Source: JAZDJP01 sp043803805 (lineage in GTDB: Bacteria > Planctomycetota > JAZDJP01). From it: 64,000 bases of DNA. The translations under genes were made by a program, and so were the position numbers. The notes beneath the pieces were generated by a model. It searched no databases. It was not told the DNA's origin and saw nothing but the letters and a program-made list of their open reading frames with translations. Positions 48,012 through 57,049 of the stretch are shown here, piece by piece. The stretch spans positions 10,616-74,615 of the forward strand of contig JAZDJP010000086.1 of assembly GCA_043803805.1 (NCBI GenBank), written 5' to 3'. Positions within the stretch are counted from its first letter, which is position 1; each line of letters opens with the position of its first letter.

Positions 48012-49571
48012 ATGCGCAAAATTCTCGTCTTCGACACCACCCTTCGGGACGGCGAGCAATCCCCGGGGTCCAGCCTCAACATCAAGCAGAAACTCGAGGT
48101 GGCCCGGGCGCTTGAGCGCCTCCACGTGGACGTCATCGAGGCGGGATTTCCCGTCGCATCCCCCGGCGATTTCGAGGCCGTGAAGGCCATCGCCGAGGAG
48201 ATCACGGGCCCGACGATCTGCGGGCTGGCCCGCTGTCACCCGAAGGATATCGAGGCGGCGGGAAAGGCCCTCAAAGGCGCCGCGCATCCGCGAATCCACG
48301 TGTTTCTGGCCACCTCGGAGATCCATCGGAAGTTCAAACTCAACAAGGCGAAGTCGGAGATTCTCAAACAGGCCGTCGAGGGCGTGAAAATGGCCCTCGC
48401 CTGGGTGAAGGACGTGGAGTTCTCTCCGGAGGATGCCTCGCGCACGGAACCTGATTTTCTCACGGAGGTCGTGTCCGCGATCATCCGTGCGGGCGCCCGC
48501 ACCGTCAACATCCCCGACACCGTGGGCTACGCCCTGCCCGGGCCCTACGGAAACCTCATCCGACACCTCCGGACCACCGTCCCCAACATCGACAAGGCCA
48601 TCATCTCCGTCCATTGCCACAATGACCTCGGAATGGCCGTGGCGAATTCGCTCTCGGCCATCGAGGCCGGCGCCGGCCAGGTGGAAGTCACCATCAACGG
48701 CATCGGGGAGCGCGCGGGAAATGCCGCCCTCGAGGAAGTGGTAATGGCCCTGAAGACGCGGGCCGACCACTTCGATGCGTCCACCGGCGTGGCGACAAAG
48801 CGTATTATGGCCACCAGCCGCCTGGTGGCCAACCTCACCGGAACCCTCGTCCAGCGCAACAAGGCCGTCGTGGGAGAAAACGCCTTCGCCCACGAGTCGG
48901 GGATCCACCAGGACGGCATGCTCAAGGAGCGGTCCACGTACGAGATCATGCGCCCGTCGGACGTGGGTCTGAAGAAGAGCCGCCTCGTCCTCGGGAAGCA
49001 CTCGGGCCGCCACGCTCTGGGGCACCGGCTCCGGGAACTTGGCTACACCATCGCGCCGGACAAGCTCGATCCGGTGTTCGCGCGCTTCAAGGACCTCGCC
49101 GACAAGAAAAAGGAGGTATTCGACGAGGATCTCGTATCCATCGTCGAGGACGAGACGACGGAAATCCCGCGCGTCTACGAACTCCTCTCCTTCCACATCT
49201 CCAGCGGGACCCAGACCACCCCGACCGCAACGGTAAAGCTCAAGCTCGCCGACGGGCGCACGATGCAGGATGCCGGTTGCGGGGACGGCCCGGTGGACGC
49301 CATCTACCGGACGGTGGAACGCATCACGGGCATAAAGATCCGTCTCCTCGATTACAATCTCCGTGCCGTCACGGGAGGAGAGGACGCCGTGGGCGAGGTG
49401 AATCTACTCGTGCGCCACAAGGGAATGGACTTCCGCGGTCGCGCCGCCTCCACCGACATCGTGGAGGCCAGCGCCAAAGCCCTCATCAACGTCCTGAACC
49501 GGATCGCCTACCGGGCGAAACGCCGGGGATCACGCATGGCAAAAGGGCGGACCGCGGTCGTCTCGCCGTGA
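48012..49571 (+). CDS. leuA: 2-isopropylmalate synthase
   Basis: 519 aa, full length. DTTLRDGEQSPGSSL (metal and catalytic residues), VIEAGFPVASPGD, the HxH of VHCHNDLGMAVANSL, and NGIGERAGNAALEEVVMAL are in the TIM barrel; LGKHSGRHAL marks the linker; residues about 390-510 form the leucine-binding allosteric domain. It catalyses the first step of leucine synthesis from acetyl-CoA and 2-oxoisovalerate. The aroE start overlaps its stop (GTGA). Confidence 0.95.
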   Translation: MRKILVFDTTLRDGEQSPGSSLNIKQKLEVARALERLHVDVIEAGFPVASPGDFEAVKAIAEEITGPTICGLARCHPKDIEAAGKALKGAAHPRIHVFLATSEIHRKFKLNKAKSEILKQAVEGVKMALAWVKDVEFSPEDASRTEPDFLTEVVSAIIRAGARTVNIPDTVGYALPGPYGNLIRHLRTTVPNIDKAIISVHCHNDLGMAVANSLSAIEAGAGQVEVTINGIGERAGNAALEEVVMALKTRADHFDASTGVATKRIMATSRLVANLTGTLVQRNKAVVGENAFAHESGIHQDGMLKERSTYEIMRPSDVGLKKSRLVLGKHSGRHALGHRLRELGYTIAPDKLDPVFARFKDLADKKKEVFDEDLVSIVEDETTEIPRVYELLSFHISSGTQTTPTATVKLKLADGRTMQDAGCGDGPVDAIYRTVERITGIKIRLLDYNLRAVTGGEDAVGEVNLLVRHKGMDFRGRAASTDIVEASAKALINVLNRIAYRAKRRGSRMAKGRTAVVSP

Positions 49572-50446
49572 TTTCCCGGACGCCCGGATTTCGCATCGAT
49601 GGCCGCACCCGTGTCTATGCGGTTTTCGGCCACCCGGTGGCCCATACCGCCTCGCCGGCCATGCAGAACGCGGCCTTCCGGGCTCTCGGGATGAACGCCA
49701 TCTATGTCGCCCTGGACGTGGCGGTGGCCGATCTTCCCGCCGCGGTGGCCGGCGTCCGGGCCGCGGGATTCGCCGGAGTGAATCTGACAATCCCCTTGAA
49801 AGAGGCCGCGATACCGCTCGTTGACCGTCTGTCGCCGGAGGCGGCCTTCTGCCGGTCCGTGAACACGCTGGCGATCCGGGGAAACCGGATCCTCGGGCAT
49901 TCCACCGACGGAACCGGACTCCTTTGCGCCCTCCGGAAAGACCTGAACTTTTCTCCCCGGGGGAAACGGATTCTTCTCCTCGGCGCGGGCGGCGCGGCCC
50001 GCGCCGCGGCCCATGCCCTGGCGCGGAACGGGGTCCGATCCATTACCATCGCCAACCGCACCTTGGAACGGGCCCGGCGGCTTGCCGCCGCCCTTGCCGG
50101 AATTTTCCCCGGGGGCGCCTTCCCCGCGCTCTCCCTCGCCGACGCGATCCGGGCAGAGATGACGGATCTCGTCGTGAACGCGACATCGCTCGGGATGAAC
50201 GGGAAAACCCTCCCGGTGGACCTGAAGACGCTTGCCGGGCATCCGGCCGTTTACGACATGATCTACCGCCCGTCGGAAACCCCGCTTCTCAAGACCGCCC
50301 GGACCCTGGGGCTTCCCGCGGTTAACGGTCTCGAAATGCTTCTGCATCAGGGCGCTGCGGCCTTCACAATCTGGACGGGACGGAAGGCGCCGATTGCGAT
50401 CATGCGGAACGCCCTCAAAGACACACTCATTCAAACAAACGGCTAA
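49568..50446 (+). CDS. aroE: Shikimate dehydrogenase
   Basis: 292 aa from GTG. VFGHPVAHTASPAMQNAAF binds shikimate, the catalytic Lys is in NLTIPLKEAAI, the Asp in HSTDGTGLL, and the NADP site is LLLGAGGAARAAAHAL followed by ANRTLERA. VNATSLGM and the late NGLEMLLHQGAAAF complete the family blocks. It reduces 3-dehydroshikimate in aromatic amino acid synthesis. Coupled to leuA by GTGA overlap. Confidence 0.94.
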   Translation: MISRTPGFRIDGRTRVYAVFGHPVAHTASPAMQNAAFRALGMNAIYVALDVAVADLPAAVAGVRAAGFAGVNLTIPLKEAAIPLVDRLSPEAAFCRSVNTLAIRGNRILGHSTDGTGLLCALRKDLNFSPRGKRILLLGAGGAARAAAHALARNGVRSITIANRTLERARRLAAALAGIFPGGAFPALSLADAIRAEMTDLVVNATSLGMNGKTLPVDLKTLAGHPAVYDMIYRPSETPLLKTARTLGLPAVNGLEMLLHQGAAAFTIWTGRKAPIAIMRNALKDTLIQTNG

Positions 50447-50491
50447 AGTCCCCCTTGCTTCCTACCGATGAAAAAGCCGGGGGAACCGATC

Positions 50492-50671
50492 ATGGCCACA
50501 GACGCGTTGTCCAATATCCTCACGAGCATGCTGGCGCCGGCTCAGATTCAGGCGACCAAGGATGCGAAAGTCCTGAAAAGCGCGCAGGAAATACAGAAGA
50601 CCGAGATGGACGCACTCATCGGGATGCTTCAGGAAATGGGCATCGGCCGGAATGTCGACCTCTACGGATAA
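50492..50671 (+). CDS. Small YjfB-like putative motility protein
   Basis: 59 aa. MATDALSNILTSMLAPAQIQ, then a charged amphipathic helix and MLQEMGIGRNVDLYG. Length, the predicted two helices and the ending resemble the YjfB family of small proteins, some linked to motility; the match is by eye and weak. GGGGGAACCGATC stands before the chosen ATG; a longer version starting eight codons earlier has no ribosome site. Confidence 0.6.
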   Translation: MATDALSNILTSMLAPAQIQATKDAKVLKSAQEIQKTEMDALIGMLQEMGIGRNVDLYG

Positions 50672-50705
50672 GCCCTTCCCGGAAATTCAAATCCGTCAAA
50701 AGATA

Positions 50706-50804
50706 TTACAGTTTCCCCCGGCGTTTCCCCTGGGTTGGTTTGCGGCCGTGATTGGCACGCTTGCCACGCCAACCCAACTTGTACGTGCGCTTGACCGTTG
50801 ACAT
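50706..50804 (-). CDS. Very small basic protein (32 aa), ribosome-associated type
   Basis: 32 aa: starts MSTVKRTYKLGWRGKRA, ends GKRRGKL, with 14 Lys or Arg. The ATG is preceded by CAGGGAGGTTCGC, a very strong Shine-Dalgarno site. Composition recalls the smallest ribosomal proteins (bL34, bTHX) but I cannot match it to either. It is 88 bp downstream of another tiny basic gene on the same strand. The strong site and tandem arrangement support real expression. Confidence 0.6.
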   Translation of the reverse strand: MSTVKRTYKLGWRGKRANHGRKPTQGKRRGKL

Positions 50805-50891
50805 GCGAACCTCCCTGATTTGACGCAACTGGTGAACGGAACTCGGAAAACAACGCCCCCGCCCCGATAATCCAACGCAAACGCCGGGAAT

Positions 50892-50987
50892 TTATCCGTG
50901 CAACCGCTGGAACCGCATGCGCTTCCTCAATTTGCGATACTTGTGCTTGTTCATTTTCTTTCGGCGCTTCTTGAGAACACTTCCCAT
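50892..50987 (-). CDS. AURKAIP1/COX24-domain small ribosomal-type protein
   Basis: 31 aa: MGSVLKKRRKKMNKHKYRKL continued by RKRMRF and a short end. The KKRRKKMNKHKYRKLRKR pattern is that of the AURKAIP1/COX24 domain (mitochondrial mS38 and short bacterial proteins). The Shine-Dalgarno region GGGAGGGGAATGTC is strong. It is likely a small-subunit ribosomal protein, by analogy with mS38 homologues. Confidence 0.8.
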   Translation of the reverse strand: MGSVLKKRRKKMNKHKYRKLRKRMRFQRLHG

Positions 50988-51137
50988 GACATTCCCCTCC
51001 CTCGGTGGATCGATGACGCCGGCGGATTCTATCCCCCTCCGGAGGAACTGTCAAGGCCACCCGGAGAAGGTTTGTTTTTTCCTCGTTTTTGAACGCCTCC
51101 TGTTTACAATGGCGCTCGAAGGGTCACAGGGAATCCC

Positions 51138-53324
51138 ATGGCCGAAAACACCACCCAGATTGTCCACAAGATGATCGACGAGAAAAAGGTGCTCCATGCG
51201 CTCCTGAAGACGCTTCTGGCGAAGCGGCCGCTCACCCAGGACGACATGGACGCCGTATTCTCCCTCACCATCCAGAAGGTGATTGATGCCATCCAGGCCC
51301 AGGCCATCACCATTTTCCTCCTCGACGCGGAAAGCCATATCTGCTTTTCCCACGTGTACTACTCCCCCAGCATCTACACGAAAGATCCCGAGAAGGAAAA
51401 ATCCCTGAAAAGCCAGACGACGATGCTGAAGAAAATGAAGCTGAACTACGGGCAGGGCATCGTCGGGAAGGTTATCCAGACGGGCGAGCCGCACGTGTCC
51501 CTGGATGTCCAGAAGGATCCCCAATACTACCAGCGCATCGAAAAGGACACCGGGTTCACGACGCGCTCCATGATGACGGTGCCCCTCCTGGTGGACAAGA
51601 AAGCCATCGGCGCCATCCAGGCATTGAACAAGGAAACGGAGAAGGGACCGGACCTCTTCAGCCGCCAGGACTTCAAGCTCCTTGCGGAGGTCGCGCAATA
51701 CTCCTCCCGCATCATCCAGAAAGCCCAGAACCCCGACATGAAACTGGACGACGGGGAGATCGCCCTGTACGTGTCGCGCCTCACCAAACACGAACTCCTG
51801 GAGATCAAGGACGATTTCGAGGCCGACGAGCCGCTCCTCCAGCTCGTGGGCGAGGACAACCTCCGGCGGTTCATCGTCCTGCCCCTGAAAAAACTCAGCA
51901 GCCAGTCGCTCAAGGTGGCGATGGCCAACCCCCTCGACTTCCACGTCAAGGACGGCTTCGAGCTGATGACGAAACTCGTCATCACCGAGGTGGTCGTCGC
52001 GCCGGAAAGCGACATCCTCCGGATCATCGACAAGCACTTCAAGAAGAAGCCGGGCGCCTCCAGCGGTAGCATGGGCGACGCGGCGGCGATGCTGAGCGAG
52101 GAATACAAGGCCACCACCGAAAAGGTGGACCTCGCCGACGACGCCACGGAGGACAGCGCCCCCATCGTGCAACTGGCCAACCGCATCATCGAGGACGCCT
52201 ACAGCCGCGGGGCCAGCGACATCCACATCGAGCCCTTCGAGACGGAGGTGCGGGTGCGCTTCCGGGTTGACGGATCGCTCCAGGAAATGCTGTGCCTGCC
52301 GCCGAAATCGATCCGGGCGCTCGTCGCTCGCCTCAAGATCATGTCCGAGCTGGACATCGCCGAGAGCCGCCTCCCCCAGGACGGCCGGATCGTGTTCAAA
52401 AAATACACGAAGACCGGGATCGATGTGGATCTCCGTGTCGCGACCGCCCCCATGAACTTCGGGGAGAAGGTCGTCATGCGGCTCCTCGACAAGACGAAGG
52501 CAACCCTGGGCCTGGGCCAGCTCGGCTTCTCCGACGAAAACATCAAGCGCTACCGTGAGTGCATCGCCCAGCCCTACGGGATGGTTCTCCATGTGGGCCC
52601 GACGGGAAGCGGCAAGTCCATGACCCTCTACTCGGCCCTCTCCGAGATCAACACCCCGGATTCCAACATCCAGACGGCCGAGGATCCCATCGAATATACC
52701 CTGAAGGGCATCAACCAGATGCAGGTGAAGAAAGACATCGGGCTCACCTTCGCGGCGGCCCTGCGAAGCTACCTTCGGCAGGATCCGGACATCATCCTTG
52801 TCGGCGAGATCCGCGACCTCGAGACCGCCGAGATCGCCGTCGAGGCGGCGCTCACCGGACATCTTCTCTTCTCCACCCTCCACACCAACGACGCCGCCGG
52901 AACCGTGACGCGCTATCTCGACATGGGCATCGAGCCGTTCATGGTGTCCTCCTCGCTCCTTGTCATCTGCGCCCAGCGCCTCATGCGGCGACTCTGCTCG
53001 AAGTGCAAGCAACTCTACGATCCGAACGAGCGCGAATACGAACTCATGGGGAAAATCGGGGCGACGCCGCCTTTCCAGCTTTACAAGGCGCGTGGGTGCC
53101 CCGCCTGCAACGGCGCCGGCTACAAGGGCCGGGTGGGAACGCACGAAATCCTCACCCCGAACGACGAGATCCGGGCACTGATCAATAAAAAGGCGCCCTC
53201 CGAAATCATCAAGGATGCCAGCGTTCGGGCCGGGATGAAGACGCTCCACCAGGACAGTCTTCTCAAGGTCAAGGAGGGCATCACCTCCATCGAGGAAGCC
53301 CTCGCGAACGTCAGGGCCGATTAA
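51138..53324 (+). CDS. GAF-domain GspE/PilB-type assembly ATPase
   Basis: 728 aa. Residues about 40-200 are a GAF domain (FLLDAESHICFSHVYY, GQGIVGKVIQTG, MTVPLLVDKKAIGAIQ), then an MshEN-like domain (DEPLLQLVGEDNLRRF, KVAMANPLDFHV), and the T2SSE ATPase from about 340: ASDIHIEPFETEVRVRFRVDG, Walker A GPTGSGKS, Walker B DIILVGEIRD, His box LHTNDAAGT and a zinc site CSKCKQ/CPACNGAGY. It powers pilus or type II secretion assembly; the GAF domain suggests cyclic-nucleotide or other small-molecule control. Confidence 0.92.
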   Translation: MAENTTQIVHKMIDEKKVLHALLKTLLAKRPLTQDDMDAVFSLTIQKVIDAIQAQAITIFLLDAESHICFSHVYYSPSIYTKDPEKEKSLKSQTTMLKKMKLNYGQGIVGKVIQTGEPHVSLDVQKDPQYYQRIEKDTGFTTRSMMTVPLLVDKKAIGAIQALNKETEKGPDLFSRQDFKLLAEVAQYSSRIIQKAQNPDMKLDDGEIALYVSRLTKHELLEIKDDFEADEPLLQLVGEDNLRRFIVLPLKKLSSQSLKVAMANPLDFHVKDGFELMTKLVITEVVVAPESDILRIIDKHFKKKPGASSGSMGDAAAMLSEEYKATTEKVDLADDATEDSAPIVQLANRIIEDAYSRGASDIHIEPFETEVRVRFRVDGSLQEMLCLPPKSIRALVARLKIMSELDIAESRLPQDGRIVFKKYTKTGIDVDLRVATAPMNFGEKVVMRLLDKTKATLGLGQLGFSDENIKRYRECIAQPYGMVLHVGPTGSGKSMTLYSALSEINTPDSNIQTAEDPIEYTLKGINQMQVKKDIGLTFAAALRSYLRQDPDIILVGEIRDLETAEIAVEAALTGHLLFSTLHTNDAAGTVTRYLDMGIEPFMVSSSLLVICAQRLMRRLCSKCKQLYDPNEREYELMGKIGATPPFQLYKARGCPACNGAGYKGRVGTHEILTPNDEIRALINKKAPSEIIKDASVRAGMKTLHQDSLLKVKEGITSIEEALANVRAD

Positions 53325-53354
53325 AATGGCGGCCGACCGTCCCGAGGCCATTTC

Positions 53355-54677
53355 ATGATCGAGCCGCGCACCCTCAAGGGCTTCCGGGACTATCCCCCCG
53401 CCCTCATGATCCCCCGTGAGCGGATGCTGGAAACGATCCGCGGGGTTTTCCGTTCCTACGGATTCGCCCCCATCGACACGCCGGCGCTCGAATACGCGGA
53501 GATCCTCCTCGGCAAAGGGGGGGATGAAACCGACCGGCAGATTTATCGTTTCACGGACCATGGCGGACGGGACGTGGCGCTCCGCTTCGACCTCACGGTC
53601 CCCTTCGCCCGGTTTTCCGCCCGGCACGTTCCGACGCTCGGGACGCCGTTCAAGCGGTACCACATCGCCCCCGTGTGGCGCGGAGAGAATACCCAGCGCG
53701 GGCGCTACCGCGAATTCCTCCAGTGCGACTTCGACATCATCGGCACCGCGGCCAACGCCGCCGATATCGAGATCGCGCTGGTCATCCACGACCTGCTCGC
53801 CGCCCTAAACGTCGGGGAATTCCGAATCCATGTGAACAACCGCCTCGTCCTGAACGGGCTTCTCGATGCGCTGGGACTGACAGGGAACGCCGGGGCGGCA
53901 CTCCGAGCCCTCGACAAACTCCCAAAGGCGGGACGCGACGCCGTCCGTGAAGAGATGACCGCAAAAGCCGGGGCGTCCGCCGAGGCCGCCGATCGGCTTC
54001 TCGCACTGCCCGCGCCCGGCGGCACGAACACCGAGAAACTCGCCGCCATCGAGCGGGACTGCGCGGCCAACCCGAAGGCCCGGGAGGGGATCGTCCGCCT
54101 GAAGGAACTCTTCGCCGTCGCGGCCGCCGTCGGGGTGCCGGAGGAACGATTTGTCTTCGACCCGACCATTGCCCGCGGGCTCGACTACTATACCGGGACC
54201 GTCTTTGAAACATTCCTCGGGGAACTCCCTGGAATCGGCAGCGTCTGTTCCGGCGGACGCTACGACAACCTCGCCGGCCTCTACACCAAACAGGTCCTGC
54301 CAGGGGTTGGGGCTTCGCTCGGATTGGACCGGTTCCTGGCCGCCCTCGAGGAACTCGGGCGCCTGGAAACAACTTCCACCATGGCGCCGGTATTCATTGT
54401 TTTGTTCGATGCCGGACGTCTGGCGGACTGTCAACGCATGGGACGACACCTCCGGGCGAAAGGCATCGGCGCGGAGGTTTTTCCGGAGGCAAAGAAAATC
54501 GGCCCGCAACTCGCATACGCCGCGAAACGCGGATTCCGGATCGCCCTCATCGCGGGCCCCGACGAGTTCGCCAAGGGCGTCTGGCAGGTGAAGGATCTCA
54601 CCTCCGGTGAAAGCGTCCTGATTCCCGAAATCGCCGTCGCCGGGGAGATCGGACGGCGGCTGGTCACGACAACGTAA
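53355..54677 (+). CDS. hisS: Histidyl-tRNA synthetase
   Basis: 440 aa, class II synthetase. LKGFRDYPP at the start, motif 2 RYHIAPVWRGENTQRGRYRE and CDFDIIG, the histidine motif GLDYYTGTVFE, SVCSGGRYDNL, motif 3 GVGASLGLDRF and a C-terminal anticodon-binding domain (ending EIGRRL). Full length with both halves, so it is HisS rather than HisZ. GAGG lies before the ATG. 30 bp after the pilB-like gene. Confidence 0.94.
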   Translation: MIEPRTLKGFRDYPPALMIPRERMLETIRGVFRSYGFAPIDTPALEYAEILLGKGGDETDRQIYRFTDHGGRDVALRFDLTVPFARFSARHVPTLGTPFKRYHIAPVWRGENTQRGRYREFLQCDFDIIGTAANAADIEIALVIHDLLAALNVGEFRIHVNNRLVLNGLLDALGLTGNAGAALRALDKLPKAGRDAVREEMTAKAGASAEAADRLLALPAPGGTNTEKLAAIERDCAANPKAREGIVRLKELFAVAAAVGVPEERFVFDPTIARGLDYYTGTVFETFLGELPGIGSVCSGGRYDNLAGLYTKQVLPGVGASLGLDRFLAALEELGRLETTSTMAPVFIVLFDAGRLADCQRMGRHLRAKGIGAEVFPEAKKIGPQLAYAAKRGFRIALIAGPDEFAKGVWQVKDLTSGESVLIPEIAVAGEIGRRLVTTT

Positions 54678-54738
54678 CGATCCGGCGATCCCCCGGCGCC
54701 ATGACCCGTTGCCTGCGGGCGGGTCCCCCCATCTTTGA

Positions 54739-55764
54739 CTACCGGTCCCTCTCCACCACCATCCGAGCAAGATCCCCCAGGCATGCATGGGAGGATCCCT
54801 CCGGCGCGCCATCGAGGGCACGGACGGCATCGGCCACAAAAGTCCTCGCTCGTCCCTCGGCATAGGCGAACGAACCGCGCTCAACGAGAAGGGACCGGAG
54901 CCCGACAACGCACCCGTCGCGAGCCACGGCGCGGATGAGATTCTCGAAACGCCCCCGCTCCCCGGGCCCGGCTGTCCGGAGAAGATGGATGATCGGAAGC
55001 GTCAGTTCGCCGTGGCGAACGTCCGTCGCGAGGGTCTTCCCCGCCACGCGCTCTTCCCCCCGCAGATCCAGACAGTCGTCCGTGATCTGAAAGGCCATTC
55101 CCAGATTCCGGCCGTAGACGGCCATTCGCGCCGCCTCCGAATCCCCCGCCCCGGCGAGAACCGCCCCAAGTTCCGCGGCGGCCTCGAAGAAGACAGCGGT
55201 CTTCCGCCCGATGATGTCATCGTAAATCTCCTCCCCAAGCGCCAGATTCCCCCGCTCCACGACCTGAAGAAGCTCCCCCTCGCACATGGCCCGGGTGGCT
55301 CGGGTGAGCCGCGCGAGAATGACGGGGGTTCCCGCCGCCGCGAGCTCACAGGCGTGGGCAAAGAGATAATCCCCGAAAAGCACCGCGACCGTGTTCCCAC
55401 GAGTGGCGCTCAGGGTCGGACCGCCCCGGCGTAAAACCGCCTCGTCGAGCACATCGTCATGAAGCAGGGCCGCCAGATGCACCAGCTCCACCACGCGGGC
55501 GAGACGCACATGCTCCTCCGAAAGCGCCCCGAAAAGCCTGCCCGCCAAGAGGACAAGGGCCGACCGCAACCCTTTTCCTCGCCGGCCGGCGAGGTGGCCC
55601 CGGAGAGCCTCGAACCCGGCATGACCGGGGTCCAATCCATCGAAAAGCCCTTCGTCCGCGCGCCGAAGGTCATCCCGAACCGGAGCCACAATCGCCTCGA
55701 ACGGAACGGAACGGAAACTTGTGGCGGAGAACGCCTCGCAATTCAGCATATCGTTCCTGTTCAC
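54739..55764 (-). CDS. Polyprenyl diphosphate synthase
   Basis: 341 aa, trans-isoprenyl synthase. GRRGKGLRSALVLLAG (substrate Arg/Lys), FARM ALLHDDVLDEAVLRRG (one residue off DDxxD), the Lys of ATDVRHGE, SARM ITDDCLDLRG. Chain length cannot be set by eye; octaprenyl- or heptaprenyl-type for quinones is likely. It begins with GTG overlapping the upstream stop (GTGA); an ATG five codons later is possible. Convergent with hisS. Confidence 0.88.
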   Translation of the reverse strand: MNRNDMLNCEAFSATSFRSVPFEAIVAPVRDDLRRADEGLFDGLDPGHAGFEALRGHLAGRRGKGLRSALVLLAGRLFGALSEEHVRLARVVELVHLAALLHDDVLDEAVLRRGGPTLSATRGNTVAVLFGDYLFAHACELAAAGTPVILARLTRATRAMCEGELLQVVERGNLALGEEIYDDIIGRKTAVFFEAAAELGAVLAGAGDSEAARMAVYGRNLGMAFQITDDCLDLRGEERVAGKTLATDVRHGELTLPIIHLLRTAGPGERGRFENLIRAVARDGCVVGLRSLLVERGSFAYAEGRARTFVADAVRALDGAPEGSSHACLGDLARMVVERDR

Positions 55765-56891
55765 GGAGCGAAAACGGCCTGGTCCACGAAGAGCGCCCCC
55801 TCGGCCGTGCTATGATAGATGAGAAGGATGACCTCCCGAACGTCATTCAGGTTCTCGATGGGCTGGGTATAACGCCAGCCGCTCGCCTCGGACTTGAACG
55901 TCGCATCCTTGAGGGAATACATTACGCCCAACCGCCAGGCGCCGGGACTCACGATTTCCGGCTGGCTCTCGAAATACCGGTAGCCGGGGAACGTCACGAT
56001 GGCCAGCGCCAGCCCCAGAGGCCGATCGGACTGGTTGAAGACGTTGAGCGACAGGGCGTTCCTGCCCGAGAGGTCGACGGCAATTTTCTTCCCGATGGCG
56101 ACCTTGTCCTTCCCCTCCTTCTTGAAATCCACCCGGAGGACCTTGTTCGCGGCAAAAGGTTCCGCTACGGTGTTCTCCGTGAGGGCGGCGGCATTCCCCC
56201 ACGTCTGGATGACCCACCCTCCGCCCGCCTCGATGCCATCCACAGAATCGGCGGGTTTCTCGGGGGCGACCGGTTCCAAAGGTTTCTCAACGGCAATCGG
56301 ATTCTCCGTGGGCGAAACGCTCTTCTCGACGGCGGCCAGGCGTTCCACAATGTCATTCCGGGCGGGATTCCCGCGGAGGAAGCGCCGGTAGGCCCCGACG
56401 GCGCCGGGCCAGTCTTTCTTCGCCTCGAAGAGACGTCCCAGGGCAAGGAGGGCATCCGGGGGCGGACGGGTCGACTTCACCGCCTCCTGGTAGGCCTGAA
56501 GGGCCTCGGCCATCATGCCGTATTGCTCACAGAGGATGCCCAGCCGGTGGAAAGCCTCACTGTCGTCAGGCAAAATTTTCCGGGCGTGGCCGGGATAGTC
56601 CATGACGATCTTTCCCCCTCCCCCGGGCTCGAAGCGGCGGCGCGGAATCCAGAGGTGTCCGTTCGCCTGGATCATCCGGATTCCCCCCGGAACATCCTCG
56701 ACAATTTCCCCGATCTCCACCCAACCGTCCGTCGTAGTAATCTCATCCCTCACCCCGGCCAAAACGGGCACGGATATCGCCGGGGCCGGCATCGTTGCAG
56801 GAGATACGGACGCCGCCCCACCGGCAACCACGGGCAACACCGCCGCGAGGACGAGCACCGGAAAACCCCCAACCTTCCTTGGATGTTTCAT
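55761..56891 (-). CDS. Secreted TPR-like protein with C-terminal jelly roll
   Basis: 376 aa. Signal peptide (VLVLAAVLPVVAGGA), a short beta domain (GWVEIGEIVEDVPGGIRMI), TPR-like helices at about 105-175 (HRLGILCEQYGMMAEALQAY, LLALGRLFEAKKDWPGAVGAY) and, after a Pro-rich linker, a beta-sandwich (VDLSGRNALSLNVFNQSD) that resembles carbohydrate-binding modules. No enzyme motif. Its stop overlaps the synthase start. GAGGAGGGGGATCGTTC precedes the ATG. Probably a periplasmic adaptor. Confidence 0.7.
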   Translation of the reverse strand: MKHPRKVGGFPVLVLAAVLPVVAGGAASVSPATMPAPAISVPVLAGVRDEITTTDGWVEIGEIVEDVPGGIRMIQANGHLWIPRRRFEPGGGGKIVMDYPGHARKILPDDSEAFHRLGILCEQYGMMAEALQAYQEAVKSTRPPPDALLALGRLFEAKKDWPGAVGAYRRFLRGNPARNDIVERLAAVEKSVSPTENPIAVEKPLEPVAPEKPADSVDGIEAGGGWVIQTWGNAAALTENTVAEPFAANKVLRVDFKKEGKDKVAIGKKIAVDLSGRNALSLNVFNQSDRPLGLALAIVTFPGYRYFESQPEIVSPGAWRLGVMYSLKDATFKSEASGWRYTQPIENLNDVREVILLIYHSTAEGALFVDQAVFAP

Positions 56892-56988
56892 GAACGATCC
56901 CCCTCCTCGTGGCTATTTTACGCTGGCACCGCGGTCGGTTCAATTTGAAACTCATCTCCCGTGTGTCGTCAAGCGAAGTGAAAATACC

Positions 56989-57016
56989 TTGACGCCAAAA
57001 TGTCCCGCCGTAAGAT
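56989..57016 (+). promoter_or_regulatory. Promoter of pilT
   Basis: TTGACG, 16-nt spacer, TAAGAT, 33 bases before the ATG. Confidence 0.65.
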
Positions 57017-57049
57017 GCTGTCGTCACGGACATTTTAGGCGGGATCCCC

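Noticed and set aside
51072..51110. Promoter with TACAAT before the GAF-pilB gene
   Set aside because: The -10 box is good but no -35 box is at a proper distance (10 or 27 nt).
51051..53789. 912-codon minus-strand frame
   Set aside because: Antisense to the PilB-like gene; its length comes from the absence of stop triplets opposite to GC-rich codons.
54678..54738. Terminator between hisS and the polyprenyl synthase gene
   Set aside because: GACCCG/CGGGTC can pair but no U-run follows in either direction.
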